Source: Methylibium petroleiphilum PM1 (lineage in GTDB: Bacteria > Pseudomonadota > Gammaproteobacteria > Burkholderiales > Burkholderiaceae_C). Taken from it: 64,000 nt of DNA. Under the pieces are notes generated by a model. The model ran no database searches. It worked only from the letters and a program-made list of their open reading frames with translations, and was not told the origin of the DNA. Each line of letters opens with the position of its first letter. Position 1 is the first letter of the stretch. Positions 40,056 through 48,666 of this stretch are shown in pieces. A program made the translations under genes and the position numbers. The stretch lies in assembly GCF_000015725.1 (NCBI RefSeq), contig NC_008825.1:2232001-2296000 (forward strand), written 5' to 3'.

Positions 40056-41431
40056 AGTCCTACGATTTCGACCTGTTCGTCATCGGGGCCGGCTCTGGTG
40101 GCGTGCGGACGGCGCGCATGGCGAGCGAACGGGGGCTGCGCGTCGCAATTGCCGAGGTGTCGCGTCTGGGGGGGACCTGCGTGAACGTCGGCTGCATCCC
40201 GAAGAAGCTCTTCGTCTATGCCGCACAGTTCACCGAGGCGTTCCAGCAGGCACGCGGCTACGGTTGGCGCGTGCCAGAAGCCGCGTTCAATTGGTCGACC
40301 TTGCGCGACAACAAGGATGCCGAGATCGAACGTCTGAACGGTGTCTACCGAGCGTTGCTGGTCGATTCCGGTTGCCAGTTGATCGAGGGGCACGCGACGA
40401 TCAAGGGAGCACACACGGTCGCCGTGGATGGACGCAGTTGGAGCACCGAACGCATGGTGATTGCCACCGGAGGCTGGCCGTTCGTGCCGAACGTGCCGGG
40501 ACGCGAACACGCGATCACCTCCAATGACTTTTTTTTGCTCGAACATTTCCCGAAGCGGGCGGTCATCGTCGGGGGAGGCTATATTGCCCTTGAACTCGCC
40601 AGTATCGCCGCCGGTCTCGGCGCACAGACTCGACTCGTGTATCGCGGCGCGTTGTTCCTGCGCGGCTTTGACGAGGACATACGCCGCGTCGCAGCCGAGG
40701 AGATGATGAGGCGGGGCGTCTTCCTGAACTTCGGCTGCGAAATCAGCGCCATCGAAAAGCAGGCGGACGGAAGTTTGCTAGTGACGTTCAGCAATGGCCG
40801 TCGCGAATCGACGGATTGCGTCCTCTACGCGACAGGGCGACTCCCCAATGTTGCAGGGCTCGGTCTGGAAAACACGCGCATCCGGCAGCAGGCCCATGGC
40901 GCCATTGTCGTCAACGAACACCTGCAGACTGACGAGCCCTCGATCTATGCGATCGGCGACGCGGTCGGACGCACGCAATTGACGCCCGTTGCCCTGGCCG
41001 AAGGAATGCAATTGGTCCGACATCTCCTCGGCGACGAAGGTCCGCAGGTGGACTATGAAATGGTCCCAAGCGCCGTGTTCAGCCTACCGGCCATTGCGAC
41101 CGTCGGACTGACCGAAGCGCAGGCGCGGCTCCGTTATAAAGACGTGGTGGTCTACAAATCCAGTTTTCGCGCCCTCAAGCAGACCCTCGCCGAAGGCAAC
41201 GAGAGAACTTTCGCGAAGCTTCTGGTGGACCATGACAGCGACCGTGTCGTGGGTGTCCACATGGTGGGAGCCGACGCTGCCGAAATCATTCAGGGCATGG
41301 CCATCGCCTTGCGAGCCGGGGCGACCAAGCAGGTGTTCGATACGACACTCGGCGTTCATCCGACCTCGGCGGAAGAGTTCGTCGCCCTGCGCAAACCGAG
41401 CCATGAACCCTTCATCACGACAGGCCCCTAA
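40052..41431 (+). CDS. gor: glutathione-disulfide reductase
   Basis: 459-aa FAD/NADPH disulfide oxidoreductase that regenerates reduced glutathione. FAD-binding GAGSGGVRTARMA (12-24), the redox pair Cys43-x4-Cys48 (GGTCVNVGCIPKK), NADPH-binding GGGYIALELASI (about 173-184) and the C-terminal active-site His in LGVHPTSAEEF are all present. Start is GTG at 40052, in a GTGA overlap with the GST stop, so both proteins are translationally coupled. Pairing with a GST suggests that the module uses up glutathione by oxidation. By eye its G+C is lower than that of the flanking genes. Confidence 0.95.
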   Translation: MKSYDFDLFVIGAGSGGVRTARMASERGLRVAIAEVSRLGGTCVNVGCIPKKLFVYAAQFTEAFQQARGYGWRVPEAAFNWSTLRDNKDAEIERLNGVYRALLVDSGCQLIEGHATIKGAHTVAVDGRSWSTERMVIATGGWPFVPNVPGREHAITSNDFFLLEHFPKRAVIVGGGYIALELASIAAGLGAQTRLVYRGALFLRGFDEDIRRVAAEEMMRRGVFLNFGCEISAIEKQADGSLLVTFSNGRRESTDCVLYATGRLPNVAGLGLENTRIRQQAHGAIVVNEHLQTDEPSIYAIGDAVGRTQLTPVALAEGMQLVRHLLGDEGPQVDYEMVPSAVFSLPAIATVGLTEAQARLRYKDVVVYKSSFRALKQTLAEGNERTFAKLLVDHDSDRVVGVHMVGADAAEIIQGMAIALRAGATKQVFDTTLGVHPTSAEEFVALRKPSHEPFITTGP

Positions 41432-41435
41432 GGCG

Positions 41436-42230
41436 ATGACCCCTTCTTCACCGACCTCGGATCAGTTCCTCGACGATTGTTCTGCACGACTCTGGGCGGC
41501 CGAGGTCGCCTGTACGCCGACGGCGCTGTTGAGCTCGTCCCACCCCGAACTCGACGTGAGCGACGCGTACGCGATACAGGCCGCGACGTTGCGCCGCCGC
41601 GGCATGCCGGCCGTCGGCTTCAAGCTCGGCTACACCAGTGCGGCGATGCGCGCCCAGATGAACATCGACCAGCCGAACTTCGGCGTGCTGACCGAAGCAC
41701 ACCGCCTCGGCGTCGACGGCCACACGATCGACCGCGGGCGCCTGATCCATCCGCGCGTCGAGCCCGAGATCGCCCTGAGGCTGGGGCGTGAACTCGCCGG
41801 CGCGGGGCATGACCGGGCGAGCGTCTCCCGGCACCTCGATGCGGTGATGCCGGCGCTGGAGGTGGTGGACACACGCTACCCGGACTACCGCTTCACGCTC
41901 GTCGACAACATCGCCGACAACAGCTCCAGCGCCGGTTTCGTGACGGGCCCGGCCCTCCCCTGGCAGGAGGGCTTCGACCTCGGCGCCGTCGAGGTCGAGC
42001 TGCGGATCGATGGGCAGACGGTGGATCGCGGCCGCGGTGCCGACGCGATGGGCGACCCGTTGCTCGCGCTGGCCTGGCTGGCTGGATTCCTGGCCGAGCG
42101 CGGGCTGGCCGTGCCGGCCGGCGCGGTGGTGCTGACCGGCGGGCTCACGCGCGCCCAGCCGGCCGAGCGCGGGCAGTTCGTCGAGGCTGGCTTCGGCTGG
42201 CTGGGCCGCGTGCAGGCGCGCTTCGGCTGA
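41436..42230 (+). CDS. 2-keto-4-pentenoate hydratase / 2-oxohepta-3-enedioate hydratase / 4-oxalocrotonate decarboxylase family
   Basis: 264-aa Mg-dependent enzyme of the fumarylacetoacetase-like superfamily, MhpD/DmpE/DmpH group. Visible marks are GFKLGYTSAAM (Lys), PRVEPEIALRLG (metal-binding Glu pair, about 107-111), VVDTRYPDYRF, DNIADNSSSAGFVTG and a C-terminal GGLTRAQPAERG. Members hydrate 2-hydroxypentadienoate or decarboxylate 4-oxalocrotonate in meta-cleavage of aromatics; which of these cannot be decided. It starts 4 bases after the gor stop. G+C is again as high as in the chromosome background, unlike gor. Confidence 0.88.
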   Translation: MTPSSPTSDQFLDDCSARLWAAEVACTPTALLSSSHPELDVSDAYAIQAATLRRRGMPAVGFKLGYTSAAMRAQMNIDQPNFGVLTEAHRLGVDGHTIDRGRLIHPRVEPEIALRLGRELAGAGHDRASVSRHLDAVMPALEVVDTRYPDYRFTLVDNIADNSSSAGFVTGPALPWQEGFDLGAVEVELRIDGQTVDRGRGADAMGDPLLALAWLAGFLAERGLAVPAGAVVLTGGLTRAQPAERGQFVEAGFGWLGRVQARFG

Positions 42231-42251
42231 CGCGTCGGCCGCGGCGAGGCC

Positions 42252-44039
42252 TCAGCGCTTCGCCGGCGGCAGGTCGGTGCAGGAGCCGTGTGCCACTTCG
42301 GCCGCCATGCCGATGCTCTCACCGAGCGTCGGGTGCGGATGGATGGTCTTGCCGATGTCCACCGCATCGGCGCCCATCTCGATCGCCAACGCGATCTCGC
42401 CGATCATGTCGCCCGCATGCGTGCCGACGATGCCACCGCCGACGATGCGGTGCGTGGCCTCGTCGAACAGCAGCTTGGTGAAGCCTTCGTCGCGGCCATT
42501 GGCGATCGCACGACCCGAAGCTGTCCAGGGGAACAACCCCTTCTTCACCTTGACGCCGCGCGCCTTGGCCTCGTCCTCGGTCAGCCCGACCCAGGCCACT
42601 TCCGGATCGGTGTAGGCCACGCTCGGGATCACGCGCGCGTTGAAGGAGCTCGTCGCGAGCTTGGCGTCGCCGAGTACCGCGCCGGCTGCCACCTCGGCCG
42701 CCACGTGGGCCTCGTGCACCGCCTTGTGTGCCAGCATCGGCTGGCCGACGATGTCGCCGATCGCGAAGATGTGCGGCACGTTGGTGCGCATCTGGATGTC
42801 GACGGGGACGAAGCCGCGCTCGCCGACCAGCACGCCGGCCTTCTCGGCACCGATCTTCTTGCCGTTGGGCGTGCGGCCGACGGCCTGCAGCACGAGGTCG
42901 TAGACGCCCTCGCTCTTCGTACCGTCCAGGCCCTCGAACTGCACGCGGACGCCGTCCTTCGTCGCTTCGGCGCCGACGGTCTTGGTCTTGAGCATCAGCT
43001 TGTCGAAGCGCGGCGCATTCATCTTCTGCCACACCTTGACGAGGTCGCGGTCGGCGCCCTGCATCAGGCCATCGAGCATCTCGACGACGTCGAGCTTCGC
43101 GCCCAGCGTGGAGTACACCGTGCCCATCTCCAGGCCGATGATGCCGCCGCCGATCACCAGCATCTTCTTCGGCTGCTGGCGCAACTCGAGCGCGCCGGTC
43201 GACGTGACGATGCGCGGGTCGTCCTTCGGCAGGAAGGGCAGCTTCACCGCCTCGGAACCGGCCGCGATGATCGCTTGCTTGAAGCGGATCGTCTGCGGCG
43301 CGCCGTCCTTCGACGGCACGACCTTCAGGTGATGTGGATCGACGAACTCGCCGCTGCCGGTCACCACGGTGACCTTGCGCATCTTGGCCATCGCGGCCAG
43401 GCCGCCGGTCAGCTTGCCGACCACCTTGTCCTTGTGGGCCTTGAGCCTCGCTAGGTCCACACTGGGCTTGCCGAAGCTCACGCCCAGGGCCTCGAAGTGC
43501 GAGACCTCGTCCATCACCGCGGCAACGTGCAGCAGCGCCTTCGACGGGATGCAGCCGACGTTCAGGCACACGCCGCCGAGCGTCGCGTAGCGCTCGACCA
43601 GCACGACCTTCAGGCCGAGGTCGGCGCCGCGGAAGGCGGCCGAATAACCGCCGGGACCGGCACCCAGCACCAGCAGGTCGCACTCGACGTCGGCACCGCC
43701 GGCGTAGCTGGCGGCTGATGGCGCCACCGCAGCCGCCGCGGGTGCAGCGACTGCCGGCGCCGCGGCAGCCGCGGACGATGCCGCCGGCTCGGCGGCCGCA
43801 CTGGCCGCATCGAGCGACAGGATCACCGAGCCCTCGTTGACCGTGTCGCCGACCTTCAGCTTCAGCGCCTTCACGACGCCCGCATGCGAGGACGGGATCT
43901 CCATCGACGCCTTGTCGCTCTCAACGGTGATCAGGCTCTGGTCGGCCGCGACGGTGTCGCCCGGCTTCACCAGCAGCTCGATCACTGCCACGTCCTTGAA
44001 GTCGCCGATGTCGGGGACCTTGATATCGATCATTGCCAT
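42252..44039 (-). CDS. lpdA: dihydrolipoyl dehydrogenase (E3) with N-terminal lipoyl domain
   Basis: 595-aa E3 of the pyruvate dehydrogenase complex, reoxidising dihydrolipoamide with NAD+. An unusual but Burkholderiales-typical lipoyl domain opens the protein (1-80; lipoylated Lys43 in ESDKASMEI), followed by an Ala/Pro linker (80-115). The flavoprotein has GAGPGGYSAAFRGADLG, redox pair Cys158-x4-Cys163 (GGVCLNVGCIPSK) and the C-terminal His in HPHPTLGES. It follows aceF by 13 bases on the same strand. Confidence 0.97.
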   Translation of the reverse strand: MAMIDIKVPDIGDFKDVAVIELLVKPGDTVAADQSLITVESDKASMEIPSSHAGVVKALKLKVGDTVNEGSVILSLDAASAAAEPAASSAAAAAPAVAAPAAAAVAPSAASYAGGADVECDLLVLGAGPGGYSAAFRGADLGLKVVLVERYATLGGVCLNVGCIPSKALLHVAAVMDEVSHFEALGVSFGKPSVDLARLKAHKDKVVGKLTGGLAAMAKMRKVTVVTGSGEFVDPHHLKVVPSKDGAPQTIRFKQAIIAAGSEAVKLPFLPKDDPRIVTSTGALELRQQPKKMLVIGGGIIGLEMGTVYSTLGAKLDVVEMLDGLMQGADRDLVKVWQKMNAPRFDKLMLKTKTVGAEATKDGVRVQFEGLDGTKSEGVYDLVLQAVGRTPNGKKIGAEKAGVLVGERGFVPVDIQMRTNVPHIFAIGDIVGQPMLAHKAVHEAHVAAEVAAGAVLGDAKLATSSFNARVIPSVAYTDPEVAWVGLTEDEAKARGVKVKKGLFPWTASGRAIANGRDEGFTKLLFDEATHRIVGGGIVGTHAGDMIGEIALAIEMGADAVDIGKTIHPHPTLGESIGMAAEVAHGSCTDLPPAKR

Positions 44040-44052
44040 GTCCGCGTCCCTC

Positions 44053-45684
44053 TCACAGCAGCACCCGGCGGAAGTCCGCCAGGATCTGACCGAGGTAGGC
44101 GTTGAAGCGAGCCGCCGCCGCGCCGTCGATCACGCGGTGGTCCCAGCTCAGCGACAGCGGCAGGATCAGGCGTGGCTGGAAGGCCTTGCCGTCCCAGCGC
44201 GGCTCGGTGCTGCTCTTGCACACGCCGAGGATGGAGACTTCGGGCGCGTTGATGATCGGCGTGAAGTAGCGTCCGCCGATGCCGCCGAGCGAGCTGATGC
44301 TGAAGCAACCGCCGCTCATGTCGGCCGGCCCCAGCTTGCCGTCGCGTGCCTTCTTGGCCAGCTCGCTCATCTCCTGGCTGATCTGCAGCACGCCCTTCTT
44401 GTCGGCGTCCTTGATCACCGGCACGACTAGCCCATTGGGCGTGTCGGCCGCGAAGCCGATGTGGAAGTACTGCTTCAGCACGATCTGCTCGCCGTCCAGG
44501 CTGGCGTTGAATTCAGGGAACTTCTTCAGCGCCGCCACGCAGGCCTTGATCAGGAAGGCCAGCATCGTGACCTTCACGCCGGACTTCTCGTTCTCCTTGT
44601 TGAGCTGGACACGGAAGGCCTCGAGTTCGGTGATGTCGGCATCGTCGTGGTTGGTGACGTGCGGGATCACGACCCAGTTGCGGTGCAGGTTGGCGCCGCT
44701 GATCTTCTTGATGCGCGACAGGTCCTTGCGCTCCACCGCGCCGAATTTCGCGAAGTCGACCTTGGGCCACGGCAGCAGGTCGAGCCCGGCGCCGCCGCCC
44801 GCAGCGGGCGCCTTGGCGGCCTGCGCGGTGCGCGTCTCGCCGGACATCACGCCCTTGACGAAGCCCTGCACGTCCTCCAGCGTGATGCGGCCCTTCAGGC
44901 CGCTGCCCTTGACCTCGGCCAGCGGCACGCCCAGTTCGCGGGCGAAGCGGCGCACCGACGGCGAGGCGTGCGGCAGATGACCCTGGGGCGCCGTCTGCTC
45001 GTGGGCCGGCAGCGCGGCCGTCGGCGCGGTGCGCTCGACCGGCTGGCTGGCCAGTGGCGAAGCCGGAGCAGCCGCAGCGGCCGGAGCGACGTCGGCCGCC
45101 TTGGCTGCGGCCGGCGCCCCGCCGGCGCCCTGCAGAACCACCACCGGCGTGCCTTTGGACACCTTGTCGCCCAGCTTGACCAGCAGCCGCTCCACGGTGC
45201 CGGCGTGCGAGGACGGGATCTCCATCGACGCCTTGTCGCTCTCGACCGTGATCAGGCTCTGCTCGGCTTTCACCGCGTCGCCGGGCTTAACCAGCAGTTC
45301 GATCACCTCAACGGCGTCGAAGTCGCCGATGTCGGGCACCACCACCTCCACCGGACCGGCGGCCACCGACGCAGCAATGGGCGCCGCTGGCGGCACCGAA
45401 GCCACGGCCGGAGCCGGGGCCGGTGCGGGCGTCGAGGCAGCGGCATCGGCCGCCTCGATCACCAGCACCACGGTGCCCTCGCTGACCTTGTCGCCCAGCT
45501 TGACCTTGAGTTCCTTCACCACGCCGGCGTGCGACGAGGGAATCTCCATCGAGGCCTTGTCGCTCTCCACCGTGACCAGGCTTTGCTCGGCCTTGATCGC
45601 GTCACCGGGCTTGACCAGCACCTCGATGACCTCGACCGCCTCGAAATCCCCGATGTCAGGGACCTTCACTTCCATCAGCGCCAT
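44053..45684 (-). CDS. aceF: pyruvate dehydrogenase E2, dihydrolipoamide acetyltransferase
   Basis: 543-aa core of the pyruvate dehydrogenase complex, transferring acetyl from lipoamide to CoA. Two lipoyl domains (1-80 with Lys43, 112-188 with Lys151, both ESDKASMEIPSSHAG) are joined by Ala/Pro linkers. A peripheral subunit-binding domain follows at about 238-275 (ASPSVRRFARELGVPLAEVKG in part). The catalytic domain (about 310-543) ends with the signature DHRVIDG (His about 516). It lies between aceE and lpdA in one operon. Confidence 0.97.
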   Translation of the reverse strand: MALMEVKVPDIGDFEAVEVIEVLVKPGDAIKAEQSLVTVESDKASMEIPSSHAGVVKELKVKLGDKVSEGTVVLVIEAADAAASTPAPAPAPAVASVPPAAPIAASVAAGPVEVVVPDIGDFDAVEVIELLVKPGDAVKAEQSLITVESDKASMEIPSSHAGTVERLLVKLGDKVSKGTPVVVLQGAGGAPAAAKAADVAPAAAAAPASPLASQPVERTAPTAALPAHEQTAPQGHLPHASPSVRRFARELGVPLAEVKGSGLKGRITLEDVQGFVKGVMSGETRTAQAAKAPAAGGGAGLDLLPWPKVDFAKFGAVERKDLSRIKKISGANLHRNWVVIPHVTNHDDADITELEAFRVQLNKENEKSGVKVTMLAFLIKACVAALKKFPEFNASLDGEQIVLKQYFHIGFAADTPNGLVVPVIKDADKKGVLQISQEMSELAKKARDGKLGPADMSGGCFSISSLGGIGGRYFTPIINAPEVSILGVCKSSTEPRWDGKAFQPRLILPLSLSWDHRVIDGAAAARFNAYLGQILADFRRVLL

Positions 45685-45738
45685 GTTGTCTCCGTTCTAG
45701 GGCAGATCGGCGGGAAGCCCCGCCGCCGCGTTCTTCGC

Positions 45739-48468
45739 TCACGCGTACAAGGGGTTGATCTTGTCAGCGTTGATCCCGTACTTCTTGATCGCCTCGGCCA
45801 CCTTCGCAGCCGGCACCGTGCCCTCGTCTGCCAGGGCCTTGAGCGCGGCAACCACGACGTAGTGGCGGTTCACCTCAAAGTGTTCGCGCAGCTTGGTGCG
45901 GAAGTCACTGCGGCCGAAGCCGTCGGTCCCCAGCACCTTGTAGCTGCGGCCCTTCGGGATGAAGGCGCGGATCTGCTCCGCGTAGGCCTTCATGTAGTCG
46001 GTCGACGCCACCACCGGCCCGGCATGCGGCTCGAGCTGCTGCGTCACGAAGGGCACGCGCGGCTTCTTGTCGGCCGGGTGCAGCAGGTTCCAGCGGTCGG
46101 CGTCCTGGCCGTCGCGCGCCAGTTCGTTGAAGCTCGGGCAGCTCCACACATTGGCGGACACGCCCCAGTCCTTCTCGAGCAACTCCTTCGCGGCGATCGA
46201 CTCGCGCAGGATGGTGCCGCTGCCCAGCAGGTTGACCTGCGGCGCGTCCTTCTTCTTCGACCCGCCCTCGAGCAGCAGGTACATGCCCTTGACGATCTGC
46301 GTCTCGGTGCCCGGCCTCAGGCCCGGTTGCGCGTAGTTCTCGTTGAGCAGCGTGAGATAGAAGTAGACGTTGTCCTGCTGCTCGACCATGCGCTTCAGGC
46401 CATGGTGGATGATGACCGCCACCTCGTGCGCGAAGGTCGGGTCGTAGCTGATGCAGTTGGGGATCGTGCTCGCGAGGATGTGGCTGTGGCCGTCCTCGTG
46501 CTGCAGGCCCTCGCCGTTGAGCGTGGTGCGGCCCGAGGTGCCGCCGAGCAGGAAGCCGCGCGCCTGCATGTCGCCCGCGGCCCAGCACAGGTCGCCGACG
46601 CGCTGCAGCCCGAACATCGAGTAGTAGATGTAGAACGGAATCATGATGCGGTTGTTCGTCGAGTACGACGTCGCCGCAGCGATCCACGAGCTCATCCCGC
46701 CCGCCTCGTTGATGCCTTCCTGCAGGATCTGGCCGGCCTTGTCTTCCTTGTAGTACATGACCTGGTCCTTGTCGACCGGCGTGTACTGCTGCCCCGCGGG
46801 GTTGTAGATGCCGATCTGGCGGAACAGGCCTTCCATGCCGAAGGTGCGCGCCTCGTCGACGAGGATCGGCACGGTGCGCGGGCCCAGGGCCTTGTCGCGC
46901 AGCAGCGCGTTCAGACAGCGCACATAGGCCTGCGTGGTGCTGATCTCGCGGCCTTCGGCTGTCGGCTCCATCACCGCCTGGAACACCGACAGATCGGGCA
47001 CCGGCAGCTGCTCGTCGGCCTTCGGACGGCGCTTGGGCAGGTAGCCGCCGAGGGCCTTGCGGCGCTCGTGCAGATACTGCATCTCCGGCGTGTCGTCGGC
47101 CGGCTTGTAGAACGGAATGTCGTGCAGCTTGTCGTCGGGGATGGGGATGTTGAAGCGGTCGCGGAAAGCCTTCACGTCCTCGTCGACCAGCTTCTTGGTC
47201 TGGTGGGCGGTGTTCTTGCCCTCGCCGATCTTGCCCATGCCATAGCCCTTGACCGTCTTGATCAGCAGCACGGTGGGCTGGCCCTTGTGGTTCACGGCCT
47301 CGTGGTAGGCGGCATGCACCTTGTGCGGGTCGTGACCACCGCGGTTCAGGCGCCAGATGTCGTCGTCGCTCAGCTTGGACACCATCTCCAGCAGCTTGGG
47401 GTGCTGGCCGAAGAAGTGCTTGCGCACGAAAGCGCCGTCGTTGGCCTTCATCGCCTGGTAGTCGCCGTCGACCGTCTCCATCATCACCTTGCGCAGCAGG
47501 CCCTCCTTGTCGCGCGCCAGCAGCGGGTCCCAGTAGCTGCCCCAGATCAGCTTGATGACATTCCAGCCCGAGCCGCGGAACTCGCCCTCGAGCTCCTGGA
47601 TGATCTTGCCGTTACCGCGCACCGGGCCGTCCAGCCGCTGCAGGTTGCAGTTGATGACGAAGATCAGGTTGTCGAGCTTCTCGCGCGCCGCCAGGCCGAT
47701 GGCGCCCAGCGACTCGGGCTCGTCCATCTCGCCGTCGCCGCAGAACACCCAGACCTTGCGCTTCGATGTGTCGGCAATGCCGCGCGCGTGGAGGTACTTC
47801 AGGAAGCGCGCCTGGTAGATCGCCATCAGCGGGCCGAGGCCCATCGAGACGGTGGGGAACTGCCAGAACTCCGGCATCAGCTTCGGGTGCGGGTAGCTGG
47901 AGAGGCCCTTACCGTCGACCTCCTGGCGGAAGTTGAGCAGTTGCTCCTCGGTGATCCGGCCTTCCATGAAGGCGCGGGCGTAGATGCCGGGCGAAGAATG
48001 GCCCTGGATGTAGAGCAGGTCGCCGCCGTGCTTGCCGCCCTGGTCGGTGTCGTCGGCGTGCCAGAAGTGGTTGAAGCCGGCGCCGAACATCGTGGCCAGC
48101 GAGGCGAAGCTGGAGATGTGGCCGCCGAGGTCGCCGCCGTCGGCCGGGTCGAGGCGGTTGGCCTTGACCACCATCGCCATCGCGTTCCAGCGCATGTAGG
48201 CACGCAGCCGCTCCTCGATGTCGATCTGCCCCGGACTGTGCAGTTCCTGGCCGGCCGGGATGGTGTTGACGTAGGGCGTGGTGGCCGAGAACGGCATGTC
48301 GATGCCGGCCTGGCGCGCCTCGTCGATCAGGCGCTCGAGGAGGAAGTGCGCGCGCTGCGGCCCCTCGCTGTCGATCACGGCGGCCAGCGCCTCCAGCCAT
48401 TCGCGCGTTTCCTGCGCGTCACTGTCGTTGGCGGCCGAACGGCCAAAGGATTCCGGCAATGCAGACAT
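45739..48468 (-). CDS. aceE: pyruvate dehydrogenase E1 component, homodimeric
   Basis: 909-aa thiamine diphosphate enzyme that decarboxylates pyruvate and reductively acetylates lipoyl groups of AceF. The ThDP-binding motif GDGEMDEPESLGAIGLAAREKLDNLIFVINCN (quoted here by its start GDGEMDEPES) is near residue 240; GHSSPGIYARAF and GRTTLNGEGLQHEDGHSH, both hallmarks of the homodimeric AceE, are present. The protein is 20-odd residues longer than in E. coli, within the range. It heads aceE-aceF-lpdA and has a good promoter about 55 bases upstream. Confidence 0.98.
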   Translation of the reverse strand: MSALPESFGRSAANDSDAQETREWLEALAAVIDSEGPQRAHFLLERLIDEARQAGIDMPFSATTPYVNTIPAGQELHSPGQIDIEERLRAYMRWNAMAMVVKANRLDPADGGDLGGHISSFASLATMFGAGFNHFWHADDTDQGGKHGGDLLYIQGHSSPGIYARAFMEGRITEEQLLNFRQEVDGKGLSSYPHPKLMPEFWQFPTVSMGLGPLMAIYQARFLKYLHARGIADTSKRKVWVFCGDGEMDEPESLGAIGLAAREKLDNLIFVINCNLQRLDGPVRGNGKIIQELEGEFRGSGWNVIKLIWGSYWDPLLARDKEGLLRKVMMETVDGDYQAMKANDGAFVRKHFFGQHPKLLEMVSKLSDDDIWRLNRGGHDPHKVHAAYHEAVNHKGQPTVLLIKTVKGYGMGKIGEGKNTAHQTKKLVDEDVKAFRDRFNIPIPDDKLHDIPFYKPADDTPEMQYLHERRKALGGYLPKRRPKADEQLPVPDLSVFQAVMEPTAEGREISTTQAYVRCLNALLRDKALGPRTVPILVDEARTFGMEGLFRQIGIYNPAGQQYTPVDKDQVMYYKEDKAGQILQEGINEAGGMSSWIAAATSYSTNNRIMIPFYIYYSMFGLQRVGDLCWAAGDMQARGFLLGGTSGRTTLNGEGLQHEDGHSHILASTIPNCISYDPTFAHEVAVIIHHGLKRMVEQQDNVYFYLTLLNENYAQPGLRPGTETQIVKGMYLLLEGGSKKKDAPQVNLLGSGTILRESIAAKELLEKDWGVSANVWSCPSFNELARDGQDADRWNLLHPADKKPRVPFVTQQLEPHAGPVVASTDYMKAYAEQIRAFIPKGRSYKVLGTDGFGRSDFRTKLREHFEVNRHYVVVAALKALADEGTVPAAKVAEAIKKYGINADKINPLYA

Positions 48469-48523
48469 GTCTTGTCTCCTTGGATCGGGTGCTGTGGCGC
48501 GCCCTGGGCTGATGCTCGATTTC

Positions 48524-48552
48524 AGTATTGCATAGTCGTCTTATTTTTTCAA
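48524..48552 (-). promoter_or_regulatory. sigma-70 promoter of aceE-aceF-lpdA
   Basis: On the minus strand TTGAAA (48547-48552) and AATACT (48524-48529) are separated by exactly 17 bases; -35 matches five of six and -10 four of six. The predicted transcript begins about 50 bases before aceE. The spacer towards the kinase gene is strikingly A+T-rich for this chromosome. Confidence 0.65.
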
Positions 48553-48666
48553 ATGGTGCCAGTTGATTTCTTATTGTGGAATTTACTTAGCCATCCGCCA
48601 ACCAACATCCCCCGGGATGGGAGCTTCCTGCGACGCCGAATTCACTCTGGCACCGATAATCCGCCG

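Noticed and set aside
44461-48666. The first 1402 codons of a 2264-codon open frame on the plus strand
   Set aside because: This part is antisense to aceF and aceE, whose domains and catalytic motifs are fully recognisable. Only the last 862 codons (from 48667) form the histidine kinase. Long antisense frames are usual at this G+C.
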